From Tidjanibacter sp. (GTDB lineage Bacteria; Bacteroidota; Bacteroidia; Bacteroidales; Rikenellaceae), in NCBI GenBank assembly GCA_017379955.1, contig JAFNVE010000021.1, positions 1-5,478 of the forward strand: a stretch of DNA of 5,478 nucleotides, in the 5' to 3' direction. Shown piece by piece: positions 1 through 5,478 of this stretch. Numbering within the stretch: position 1 is the first letter of the stretch; each line of letters starts with the position of its first letter. The notes beneath the pieces are model-generated. The model ran no database searches and had not been told where the DNA came from. It saw only the letters and a list, made by a program, of their open reading frames with translations. A program made the translations under genes and the position numbers.

Positions 1-72
1 AGGCTCTATGTCCGACCGTGGGAATCTACCGCTGTTGAAAGACCTTCGGAATACGAGGTATCAGCAAGCTAG
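1..72 (+). CDS. Possible 3' tail of an upstream reading frame (very uncertain)
   Basis: Frame 1 is open from the window edge for 23 codons and ends at TAG 70-72, reading roughly RLYVRPWESTAVERPSEYEV and then SAS. The stop falls 15 bases before the palindromic repeat at 88-153, which is where a gene end would be expected. Against this, frame 2 is also open from position 2 to TAA 161-163, running straight through the repeat, so chance openness is easy here. I recognise no family in either tail. Only sequence to the left of the window can decide; the call is a placeholder. Confidence 0.2.
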   Translation, partial: RLYVRPWESTAVERPSEYEVSAS

Positions 73-87
73 TAAAGACAAAGGTAG

Positions 88-153
88 ATTGCCACAGAAT
101 TGCATAGATCGTTTAGGGTATCACTACCGACAACGGATGCAATTCCTCGCAAT
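88..153. repeat. Nested palindromic intergenic repeat (GCAATGACG type)
   Basis: This is an inverted repeat with nested stems. ATTGC 88-92 pairs with GCAAT 149-153; GAATTGCAT 97-105 pairs with ATGCAATTC 137-145; CGTT 110-113 pairs with AACG 132-135; GGTA 117-120 pairs with TACC 125-128 around a TCAC loop. Small internal loops separate the stems. The right end plus the next bases read CCTCGCAATGACG, which on the minus strand is CGTCATTGCGAGG. From memory, dispersed palindromes beginning this way occur between genes in many bacterial genomes; that identification is recall, the pairing is seen directly. There is no T-run after it, so it is not an obvious terminator. Confidence 0.65.
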
Positions 154-157
154 GACG

Positions 158-207
158 AATTAAAAAGTATATAAAACAATTTACAAACAAAATAAACAAT
201 TACAGCT
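158..207 (+). promoter_or_regulatory. A/T-rich leader of the ATPase gene with a short direct repeat
   Basis: The last 50 bases before the ATPase start are almost entirely A and T. They contain an imperfect direct repeat: ATAAAACAATTTACA at 171-185 and ATAAACAATTACA at 192-204. No AGGAGG-like site precedes the ATG, which fits Bacteroidota, where A-rich leaders rather than Shine-Dalgarno pairing usually mark starts. I could not find a convincing copy of the Bacteroides -7 motif TAnnTTTG, so no promoter is assigned. Confidence 0.35.
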
Positions 208-888
208 ATGTTAAAAGTAGAAAATTTACAGAAGAGTTTTTTCACCGAGGAGATTGAGACTGTTGCTCTGAACGGTGTGTCGTTTGAGGTTAAGGAGGGC
301 GAGTTTGTTGCCGTAATGGGACCTTCGGGTTGCGGTAAATCAACGCTCCTCAACATCTTGGGTTTGCTTGACAATCCTACGGGCGGCTCATATCAGCTGC
401 TCGACCAAGAGGTGGGCGGTCTGAAAGAGAAGGAGCGCACCGCCTTCCGCAAGGGCAATATCGGCTTCGTATTCCAGTCGTTCAACCTTATCGACGAGTT
501 GTCAGTGGCCGAAAATGTCGAGTTGCCACTCATCTATATGGGCGTGAAGCCCTCGGAGCGTAAGGAGCGCGTGCAGAAGATGCTTGACCGTATGAACATC
601 TCGCACCGTGCGGGTCACTTCCCACAGCAACTTTCGGGTGGTCAGCAGCAGCGTGTGGCTATCTCCCGTGCCCTTGTGTCTAACCCCAAACTTATCCTTG
701 CCGATGAGCCTACGGGTAACCTCGACTCGAAGAATGGTCAGGAGGTGATGACATTGCTCAAAGAGCTCCACCAGGAGGGCACAACGATTATTATGGTTAC
801 CCACTCGCAGCACGATGCCTCGTATGCAAGCAGAACGATTTGCTTGTTCGACGGTAAGATTGTGACTGATGTGAAGAGTAAACTATAG
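208..888 (+). CDS. ABC exporter ATP-binding protein, MacB/LolD family
   Basis: This is a cytoplasmic ATPase of 226 residues that binds and hydrolyses ATP to drive the membrane permeases encoded next to it. The nucleotide-binding domain is complete: Walker [10 protein letters not shown] at 38-46, Q-loop Q90 in VFQSFNL, signature LSGGQ at 142-146 followed by [10 protein letters not shown], Walker B LILAD with catalytic E167, D-loop NLDS at 171-174, and switch histidine H199 in MVTHS. The EPTGNLDS wording and the length are typical of the LolD/MacB/FtsE subgroup of exporters, and the protein has no fused membrane domain, unlike MacB itself. The start is well fixed, because an in-frame TAA lies at 193-195 and the next Met is inside the core strand before Walker A. 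The stop TAG 886-888 is the first base-paired end of the nonamer inverted array that follows. The substrate cannot be told from this subunit. Confidence 0.96.
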   Translation: MLKVENLQKSFFTEEIETVALNGVSFEVKEGEFVAVMGPSGCGKSTLLNILGLLDNPTGGSYQLLDQEVGGLKEKERTAFRKGNIGFVFQSFNLIDELSVAENVELPLIYMGVKPSERKERVQKMLDRMNISHRAGHFPQQLSGGQQQRVAISRALVSNPKLILADEPTGNLDSKNGQEVMTLLKELHQEGTTIIMVTHSQHDASYASRTICLFDGKIVTDVKSKL

Positions 889-975
889 GGAATTTAGTGA
901 ATTTAAGGAAATTAAGGAGTTTAGTGATTATCGCTATCTTCCCTAATCTCCCTAAATTCCCTAAACTCACTATAG
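883..975. repeat. Inverted array of nonamers forming a 46-bp imperfect hairpin
   Basis: The left arm is five tandem 9-mers from 884: TATAGGGAA, TTTAGTGAA, TTTAAGGAA, ATTAAGGAG, TTTAGTGAT. The right arm (930-974), read as its reverse complement from the outside in, is TATAGTGAG, TTTAGGGAA, TTTAGGGAG, ATTAGGGAA, GATAGCGAT. Each unit faces its partner, and 36 of 46 arm positions are complementary about a single central base at 929. Four of the ten mismatches would be G-U pairs in a minus-strand RNA and two in a plus-strand RNA. The outer CTATAG includes the ATPase stop codon. No T-run follows the right arm, so a classical intrinsic terminator is unlikely; a dispersed repeat or an mRNA-stabilising or processing hairpin are the alternatives. 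Confidence 0.75.
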
Positions 976-997
976 AAACCAAACCATAAGCTTTTCA

Positions 998-1028
998 GGT
1001 GTGGGTTGGCTTGACCGCCTCCCACATC
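998..1028 (+). promoter_or_regulatory. Short GC-rich hairpin in the leader of permease 1
   Basis: TGTGGG 1000-1005 pairs with CCCACA 1021-1026, extended outward by a G-U pair and by G998 with C1028. Inside it, GGC 1008-1010 pairs with GCC 1017-1019 around a TTGACC loop. It ends 27 bases before the chosen start at 1056, in a gap otherwise rich in A and T. No T-tract follows on either strand, so it is not a standard terminator. It could affect translation or mRNA stability; function is inference. Confidence 0.35.
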
Positions 1029-1055
1029 ACTAAGACAAAAAATAAGAAGAAATCT

Positions 1056-3386
1056 ATGAAGAATTTTAACTACTCACTGCGCTATTTGCTCAAAAATCGT
1101 GGCAATTCGGCTACGCGCCTATTGTCGCTTGCATTAGGACTTATCGTTGCGTTGCTTATCTGCTCATATGTGGGCATCAATCTCTCGTATGGTCGCTTCT
1201 TCCCCGACCGTGAGCGAGTATACAAAGTGTTTGAGAAGTCGTCACAATTTGGTATCAGTGGAGCAATGTTGCAACCTATGGCACCAACGCTTGCTGAACG
1301 CATCCCGCAAATTGAGGCTGCGACACACCATTTCGACCGCTTAATGCAGATTAAAGTGGGCGATATTCCTGTGGATTACCAATACTTGAATGTCGGCAGT
1401 GATTTCTTTACCGTGTTGGATTTCGGCGTTATTAGCGGCGATCCCAAGCGTATCCTATCAAACGAGGGTCTTGCCAACAACGAGGTGATGATCTCCGAGC
1501 GCTTGGCAACAACGCTATTTGGCAAGGAGGCTCCATTGGGTAAGATTATCACAACGACACAAGGTCGGGAGTATGTTGTGGCAGGCGTGTTCCGCACACC
1601 GCCTGTGACCAATCCTTTGGGTGATTTCGATATAGTTGACTATCTTCCATTTGACCCCGCTACGGCAAATTGGAATGGTGACGATAGCTATCCTACATAC
1701 ATCAAATTGCGCAAAGGTGCGACCATTGAGGAGGTTGAAGAGGAAGTTGCTAAATTCATTGCAGGCAACGAAATGTTGAGTCTTATGGTCAAGATGTGGG
1801 ATGCAGAGTTCTTCTTTGTTCCTATCGAGGAGGCTTACTATGTGGATAATAATATGAAGGCAACCCAGACCATATATGGTATATTGGCACTGTTAGCTCT
1901 GCTTGTGGCTACACTCAACTATGTGCTTTTGACCCTCTCGTCGCTTGCGCATCGCAGCCGTACGGTGGCAATGTTGCGTTGCAACGGAGCTTCACGATGG
2001 GATATCTTCCGTATGTTGTTGTCTGAAACACTGATTATGATCGTGGCAGCCATCGCTGTTGCAGCCTTTATACTTGCGTGTCTGCATCAAGAGATTTATC
2101 AGTTGCTCGGCTACCACCTCTCTGACCTATTTGCGTGGGAACGCATCTGGATCCCAGCTACGGTATGTTTGGTTTCGTTCCTGGTTGCTAGTCTTATCCC
2201 TGCGGCTCTCTACTCACGAGTAAGTATGAGTTATGCATTCCGCCGAGGTAGCGATAACCGCACTTGGTGGAAGCGAATCCTACTCTTTGTTCAGGTTGCT
2301 TGTACCACGGGTGTAGTCTGCTTCTTGCTCACCACCGCACAGCAGTCGGAATATGTTATGAAGGCAGACCTTGGCTATGATTACGACCGAGTGATTACGA
2401 TGCAATTCCCTGCTACTTCCTCACAGCGCTCAGCTATGGTCGATGAGCTCAAACGCCTGCCTTTTGTTGAGAGCGTGGGACACTCACTGCAATTCCCCAT
2501 CTGGGGCTACTTCGGCAATCCAATCTTTGATGTAGAGAAGAAAGCAATTAAATTCTCGTGCCGCTTTGAGTACTTCGATGAGGCATACATCGAGACTATG
2601 GGTATGAAGATTGTCGCAGGTCGCAACTTTACCAAGCAGGATGCCCTTACGAAGACTCTCGTAAATGAGGAGTTTGTTCGCCAACATGGTTGGACGATAG
2701 ATGAGGCTGTTGGCAAACAGTACTTCCAGAATGGCGGTTGGCGCGAGGTTGTAGGTGTAATGCGTGATTATCAGCAGGCTGGTGGTTTTATTATGCCGCT
2801 CACGGTCTATCGTACCGATTGCTTGGAGGAGCCTGACAAACCACTCCCTTTGCAAATGAGCATTCGACTGACCGAACTCACACCAGAGAATATCAAAGCG
2901 CTGGATAAGGTTATTGCCGAAAACTACCACTCCGAGTGGGAGTACCAACTCATCACCTACACCGACCGAGTGAAAGACCGTTTCAGCCACCGAGCAAGTA
3001 TGCGTAATAATGTGTTAATCGTTTCGCTTGCAACACTTCTTATCTCGCTTATCGGCTTAATCGGCTACCTCGGTAACGAACTGGCACGCCGCCGCAAGGA
3101 GATAGCTATCCGCAAGGTAAATGGTGCTACAACAACACAGGTATTGAGCCTTTTGAGTCTTAATATCTCGTGGGTTGTTATTCCAGCAGTAGTAACAGGC
3201 GTAGTCGGTGCTGTATGGGGCGGAATGAAATACCTCGAACTGCTCGAAACAATGTGCGAGCCTTTGACTTGGTGGATTTTTGCCGTCGGAGTAGCGATTG
3301 TGATAGCTATTGTATATGTGATACTTATCATCCGCACCTGGCGCACCGCCAATGCCAACCCAATTGATATGATTAAAATAGAGTAA
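1056..3386 (+). CDS. ABC exporter permease, FtsX/MacB_PCD type (permease 1)
   Basis: This inner-membrane permease of 776 residues has a duplicated layout. TM1 is at about 20-42, followed by a periplasmic MacB_PCD-like domain to about 272, then TM2-4 (about 273-293, 325-345, 366-386) as an FtsX domain. TM5 is at about 408-428, followed by a second periplasmic domain to about 650, then TM6-8 (about 652-672, 704-724, 741-763). Family wording is clear: ISERLATTLFGKEAPLGK and GVFRTPP (146-183), AMLRCNGAS after TM2, LGYDYDR after TM5, and ELARRRKEIAIRKVNGA after TM6. Two large ectodomains in a 4+4 helix layout set it apart from BceB-type permeases. Starting at GTG 999 would add 19 residues (MWVGLTASHITKTKNKKKS) that sit over the leader hairpin and are unlike the family; MKNFNYSLRYLLKN at 1056, after an A-rich stretch, is the standard beginning. 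It should pair with the ATPase at 208-888 and probably with the next permease. The substrate is unknown. Confidence 0.93.
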   Translation: MKNFNYSLRYLLKNRGNSATRLLSLALGLIVALLICSYVGINLSYGRFFPDRERVYKVFEKSSQFGISGAMLQPMAPTLAERIPQIEAATHHFDRLMQIKVGDIPVDYQYLNVGSDFFTVLDFGVISGDPKRILSNEGLANNEVMISERLATTLFGKEAPLGKIITTTQGREYVVAGVFRTPPVTNPLGDFDIVDYLPFDPATANWNGDDSYPTYIKLRKGATIEEVEEEVAKFIAGNEMLSLMVKMWDAEFFFVPIEEAYYVDNNMKATQTIYGILALLALLVATLNYVLLTLSSLAHRSRTVAMLRCNGASRWDIFRMLLSETLIMIVAAIAVAAFILACLHQEIYQLLGYHLSDLFAWERIWIPATVCLVSFLVASLIPAALYSRVSMSYAFRRGSDNRTWWKRILLFVQVACTTGVVCFLLTTAQQSEYVMKADLGYDYDRVITMQFPATSSQRSAMVDELKRLPFVESVGHSLQFPIWGYFGNPIFDVEKKAIKFSCRFEYFDEAYIETMGMKIVAGRNFTKQDALTKTLVNEEFVRQHGWTIDEAVGKQYFQNGGWREVVGVMRDYQQAGGFIMPLTVYRTDCLEEPDKPLPLQMSIRLTELTPENIKALDKVIAENYHSEWEYQLITYTDRVKDRFSHRASMRNNVLIVSLATLLISLIGLIGYLGNELARRRKEIAIRKVNGATTTQVLSLLSLNISWVVIPAVVTGVVGAVWGGMKYLELLETMCEPLTWWIFAVGVAIVIAIVYVILIIRTWRTANANPIDMIKIE

Positions 3387-3410
3387 GAACAGAATAATTA
3401 TTAACTCAAC

Positions 3411-3437
3411 GCGGTCTGCCCGCCCAAAGCCTTTTTT
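3411..3437 (+). terminator. Weak terminator-like hairpin and T-run after permease 1
   Basis: GCGG 3411-3414 can pair with CCGC 3420-3423 around TCTGC, and a run of six T follows at 3432-3437. The stem is only 4 bp and eight bases separate it from the T-run, which also forms the outer edge of the following palindrome. It may be chance; read-through into permease 2 is likely given the shared orientation and function. Confidence 0.15.
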
Positions 3438-3555
3438 GATTTTAGGCGAGCAGATTTTGCGACTCCGCAGTCGAGCCAAGCAGGAGCATACTTGAGGTAT
3501 GTGACTGTTTGGAGAGGCAAGGAGGTGCGAAATATGCCGCATAAAATCGAAAAAG
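3431..3555. repeat. 125-nt imperfect palindrome abutting the permease 2 start
   Basis: The arms run from 3431 inward and from 3555 inward, meeting at CATAC 3487-3491, loop TTGAG, GTATG 3497-3501. The outer 18 bases (3431-3448 against 3538-3555) match at 16 positions. After a one-base bulge at A3449, 3450-3466 matches 3521-3537 at 13 of 17. A poorly paired middle follows, then 3476-3491 matches 3497-3512 at 12 of 16. An alternative local hairpin, CGACT 3460-3464 with AGTCG 3469-3473, competes with the outer fold. The sharp arm ends and long dyad suggest a dispersed, MITE- or REP-like element. I see no target-site duplication at its ends. It fills most of the 170-base gap and ends one base before ATG 3557. 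Confidence 0.7.
3519..3526 (+). promoter_or_regulatory. Perfect Shine-Dalgarno-like AAGGAGGT inside the palindrome
   Basis: AAGGAGGT lies 7 bases before ATG 3534-3536 but 30 bases before the permease start at 3557, too far to serve the latter directly. GGAG 3521-3524 faces CTCC 3463-3466 in the long palindrome, so the site would be buried when the full stem forms, and exposed if CGACT/AGTCG (3460-3473) folds instead. Bacteroidota seldom rely on Shine-Dalgarno pairing, so it may simply be part of the repeat sequence. Confidence 0.35.
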
Positions 3556-3560
3556 TATGA
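3534..3560 (+). CDS. Possible eight-codon leader ORF overlapping permease 2 start
   Basis: ATG 3534-3536, 7 bases after AAGGAGGT, opens MPHKIEKV and stops at TGA 3558-3560. The stop overlaps the permease 2 start in the four-base arrangement ATGA (3557-3560), the classic geometry for translational coupling. The same frame is open upstream through the whole palindrome back to 3405, so the mini-ORF may be only the tail of a longer open stretch in the repeat. No peptide function is implied; expression is inference from spacing alone. Confidence 0.3.
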   Translation: MPHKIEKV

Positions 3561-5478
3561 AGATTGCTTTCAAAAATTTCCTAATGACGCTCAAGCGTTA
3601 CAAGGTCGCATCGCTGCTTAATGTGCTCGGTTTGACCCTCGCCTTCGTGGCGTTCTACATCATCGCATCGCAGGTCTATTTCTCGATCTCCTACAACCGA
3701 CCAATCGAGGATTCTGACCGCATATATCTTGTCTCAGCCGAGTGGGGCTCTTCGAGAATGGGCGATGCTGAGGAGTCGTGGTCGCTCAATTGTCCACAGC
3801 CAGTAAGTTATGAAACAAAAGACCTCTGCCCCGATGTGGAGCTTATGGCTTCGATGCGACCCTCAGCAGATATTAGTCGTGTATGGATAAAGCGCGACAG
3901 CTACAACTTCGATAAGTTTGATATTGGCGTTCATCTTGGCAATGCAGACATCGTTGAACTCTTTAATTTTGAGGCTATAGCGGGTGATTTGAGTAGGGTA
4001 GCAGAGCCTAACACGGTGGTTGTTGCTGAGTCGGCAGCCAAGCAGATGGGCATTGGTGTGGGTGATGACATCTGGCTCGAAGGTGGTCAGTGGCACAACG
4101 ACGGTAAGCCATCGGAACCACAACAAGTAGTGGCTATCTACAAAGATTTTCCGAAAAACAGCTTCCTCCATCATCGTAAAATCTTCCAAAACGACAACCT
4201 CTCACAAGGTCAGACGAACAACAATTGGAACTACTCCTGCTTTGTGCGCCTAAAGGAGGATGCCGACACCGAAGCCTTTTGCCGCATCTGGAGCGATCAG
4301 TATGCCAAGTGGTTCTTGGCTATGGTTGAGGAGTTTAAGAGGGAGTATCCCGAAGAGGAGGATTTCTTCGAGGAGGGAGAGGAGCAACAGCCAGTACGCC
4401 TAATTGCACTCGACAAGATGTACTATGAGTCGAATATTGAGACCTACGACAACTTCTACTTTGCTTTTGGCTCTAAGACAACAACAGCCACATTGGCAAT
4501 TATTGGATTGGTAATTGTCGTCATTGCATTTATCAACTTCGTAAACTTTTTCTTTGCGCTCGTACCTGTGCGTATGCGTGCGGTGAATATCTGCAAGGTG
4601 TTCGGAGCGAGTCAAGGTACACTGCGTTGGAACTTCCTCTTTGAGGCTATCGGCTTGGTACTTATCGCTATGGCGCTTACCTTCTACCTTATGGTAGCCA
4701 TTCAGGAGAGTTTTATAACAAACTACGTCACCTCATCGTTGGCACTCTCGGACAACCTCCCCGTAATCGTTGTAATGGTTGTGCTTATGATACTACTTGC
4801 TGTTATGGCGGCATTGTACCCCGCGTTCTACATCACTCGCTTCAACGCTTCGATGGGTGTAAAGGGTGGTTTTGCGCAGTCAGCTGCGGGTCGTAGGTTG
4901 CGCTCTGTGATGGTGGGCATACAATTTACGGTGGCGATGGTACTGATTATTATTACGGGCGTATTCTTCCTCCAATATCGCTATATGATGAACTACGATA
5001 TCGGCTTTGACCGCTCAAATATCGTAACCTTTGCCGACTATAACCTTACGCCCAAGGCCGAGACCATCATCGAGCGATTGCAACAGCATCCCGATGTAGA
5101 GGATGTTACAGCGTCGAGAATGAGCCTCTTCCATTGCATGCAGGGGTGGGGTCGCGAGTACGACGGACATACATTTATGCTTATGGCAAATGAGGTTAGA
5201 TGGAACTTTCTCGACTTCTTCGGCTTTGAACTTGTCGATGGCGAGGGTTTTACACCATCGTCGGCAGAGCGAAAGGAGATTATCATAATGCGCCAACTAC
5301 ACCTTGATACGGGCTACCCACTCGGAATGAATAGCGGTAGCGACTACAACACCGTAGGCATTATGAAGGATGTGCGCCTAACCTCTGTGGCGCAACCTAA
5401 CCAATACCACTCCTTCTACTGTGGTAACGATCCTGGTTTCTTCTATGTCCGCTTGGTAGAGGGGGCTGATGTAAAGGC
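3557..5478 (+). CDS. ABC exporter permease, FtsX/MacB_PCD type (permease 2), 3' end outside window
   Basis: The frame is uninterrupted for 640 codons to the window edge; by comparison with permease 1 about 130-150 residues (TM6-8) are missing. TM1 lies at about 17-37 in KVASLLNVLGLTLAFVAFYI, followed by a large periplasmic domain to about 311. TM2-4 are at about 312-333, 358-378 and 402-422, with the FtsX-type VRMRAVNICKVFGAS after TM2. TM5 is at about 449-471 in the family sequence VGIQFTVAMVLIII, followed by NYDIGFDRSNIV and the second periplasmic domain. The start is tightly set by an in-frame TAA at 3542-3544, 15 bases upstream. It is the same architecture as permease 1 but clearly diverged from it, so the pair probably forms a heterodimer served by the ATPase at 208-888. 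Oddities are an acidic stretch at 258-276 just before TM2 and four cysteines (79, 91, 228, 242) in the first ectodomain. The substrate is unknown. Confidence 0.92.
   Translation, partial: MKIAFKNFLMTLKRYKVASLLNVLGLTLAFVAFYIIASQVYFSISYNRPIEDSDRIYLVSAEWGSSRMGDAEESWSLNCPQPVSYETKDLCPDVELMASMRPSADISRVWIKRDSYNFDKFDIGVHLGNADIVELFNFEAIAGDLSRVAEPNTVVVAESAAKQMGIGVGDDIWLEGGQWHNDGKPSEPQQVVAIYKDFPKNSFLHHRKIFQNDNLSQGQTNNNWNYSCFVRLKEDADTEAFCRIWSDQYAKWFLAMVEEFKREYPEEEDFFEEGEEQQPVRLIALDKMYYESNIETYDNFYFAFGSKTTTATLAIIGLVIVVIAFINFVNFFFALVPVRMRAVNICKVFGASQGTLRWNFLFEAIGLVLIAMALTFYLMVAIQESFITNYVTSSLALSDNLPVIVVMVVLMILLAVMAALYPAFYITRFNASMGVKGGFAQSAAGRRLRSVMVGIQFTVAMVLIIITGVFFLQYRYMMNYDIGFDRSNIVTFADYNLTPKAETIIERLQQHPDVEDVTASRMSLFHCMQGWGREYDGHTFMLMANEVRWNFLDFFGFELVDGEGFTPSSAERKEIIIMRQLHLDTGYPLGMNSGSDYNTVGIMKDVRLTSVAQPNQYHSFYCGNDPGFFYVRLVEGADVK

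Noticed and set aside
69..374. Minus-strand ORF of 101 codons over the leader and the ATPase 5' end
   Set aside because: Its first half is the antisense of the Walker A region and its second half runs through the palindromic repeat and an A/T-rich leader; it is a shadow of the ATPase gene.
502..813. Minus-strand ORF of 103 codons inside the ATPase gene
   Set aside because: It lies wholly opposite a complete, well-conserved nucleotide-binding domain and resembles no family.
884..974. CRISPR array
   Set aside because: The repeat units are 9 bases with no spacers, and the second half is inverted relative to the first.
883..975. Intrinsic terminator of the ATPase gene
   Set aside because: The stem is long, A/T-rich and followed by AAACC rather than a T-run.
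999..1055. GTG 999 as the start of permease 1, adding 19 residues
   Set aside because: The extension is hydrophilic, overlaps the GC-rich hairpin and precedes the standard family N-terminus at ATG 1056.
2484..2990. Minus-strand ORF of 168 codons opposite permease 1
   Set aside because: The plus-strand frame encodes a continuous conserved ectodomain; the antisense product shows no recognisable domain or start context.
3057..3542. Minus-strand ORF of 161 codons over the permease 1 end and the following gap
   Set aside because: It crosses the palindrome and the antisense of the TM6-8 region; composition is that of a shadow frame.
3431..3555. Insertion sequence
   Set aside because: It is only 125 bases with no transposase frame and no visible target duplication; at most a non-autonomous repeat.
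3863..4189. Minus-strand ORF of 108 codons inside permease 2
   Set aside because: Opposite a continuous, family-typical permease frame.

Overview
The window holds most of a MacB/FtsX-type ABC exporter locus, all on the plus strand. In order it contains one cytoplasmic ATPase (208-888), one complete permease of 776 residues (1056-3386), and a second, different permease (3557 to the window end) that runs off the edge after 640 visible residues. The organism looks like a member of the Bacteroidota, order Bacteroidales, possibly an Alistipes-like relative. The reasons are the style of the permeases (two FtsX/MacB_PCD halves fused into one ~780-residue chain), A-rich stretches rather than Shine-Dalgarno sites before the first two genes, and the kind of intergenic repeats present. 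The placement is inference from family style, not from a marker gene.

Layout: 1-207 is a leader with a weak possible tail of an upstream reading frame (1-72), a nested palindromic repeat (88-153) and an A/T-rich untranslated stretch before the ATPase. Positions 889-1055 hold a 93-nt inverted array of nonamers that starts at the ATPase stop codon, followed by a short GC-rich hairpin. Positions 3387-3556 are almost filled by a 125-nt imperfect palindrome that ends one base before the start codon of the second permease.

Working together: the ATPase would dimerise under a pair of permeases, probably one of each type, and drive conformational change in their large periplasmic domains (MacB/LolCDE-like mechanotransmission). 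The substrate cannot be read from sequence. No periplasmic adaptor, TolC-type outer-membrane protein or regulator is visible in this window.

The protein-coding part is conventional. The unusual content is in the gaps: three different hairpin-forming elements, one per gap. The third carries a perfect AAGGAGGT placed 7 nt before an eight-codon mini-ORF whose stop overlaps the permease start as ATGA, and that AAGGAGGT can be buried in the palindrome's own stem. This suggests, but does not prove, translational control of the second permease.
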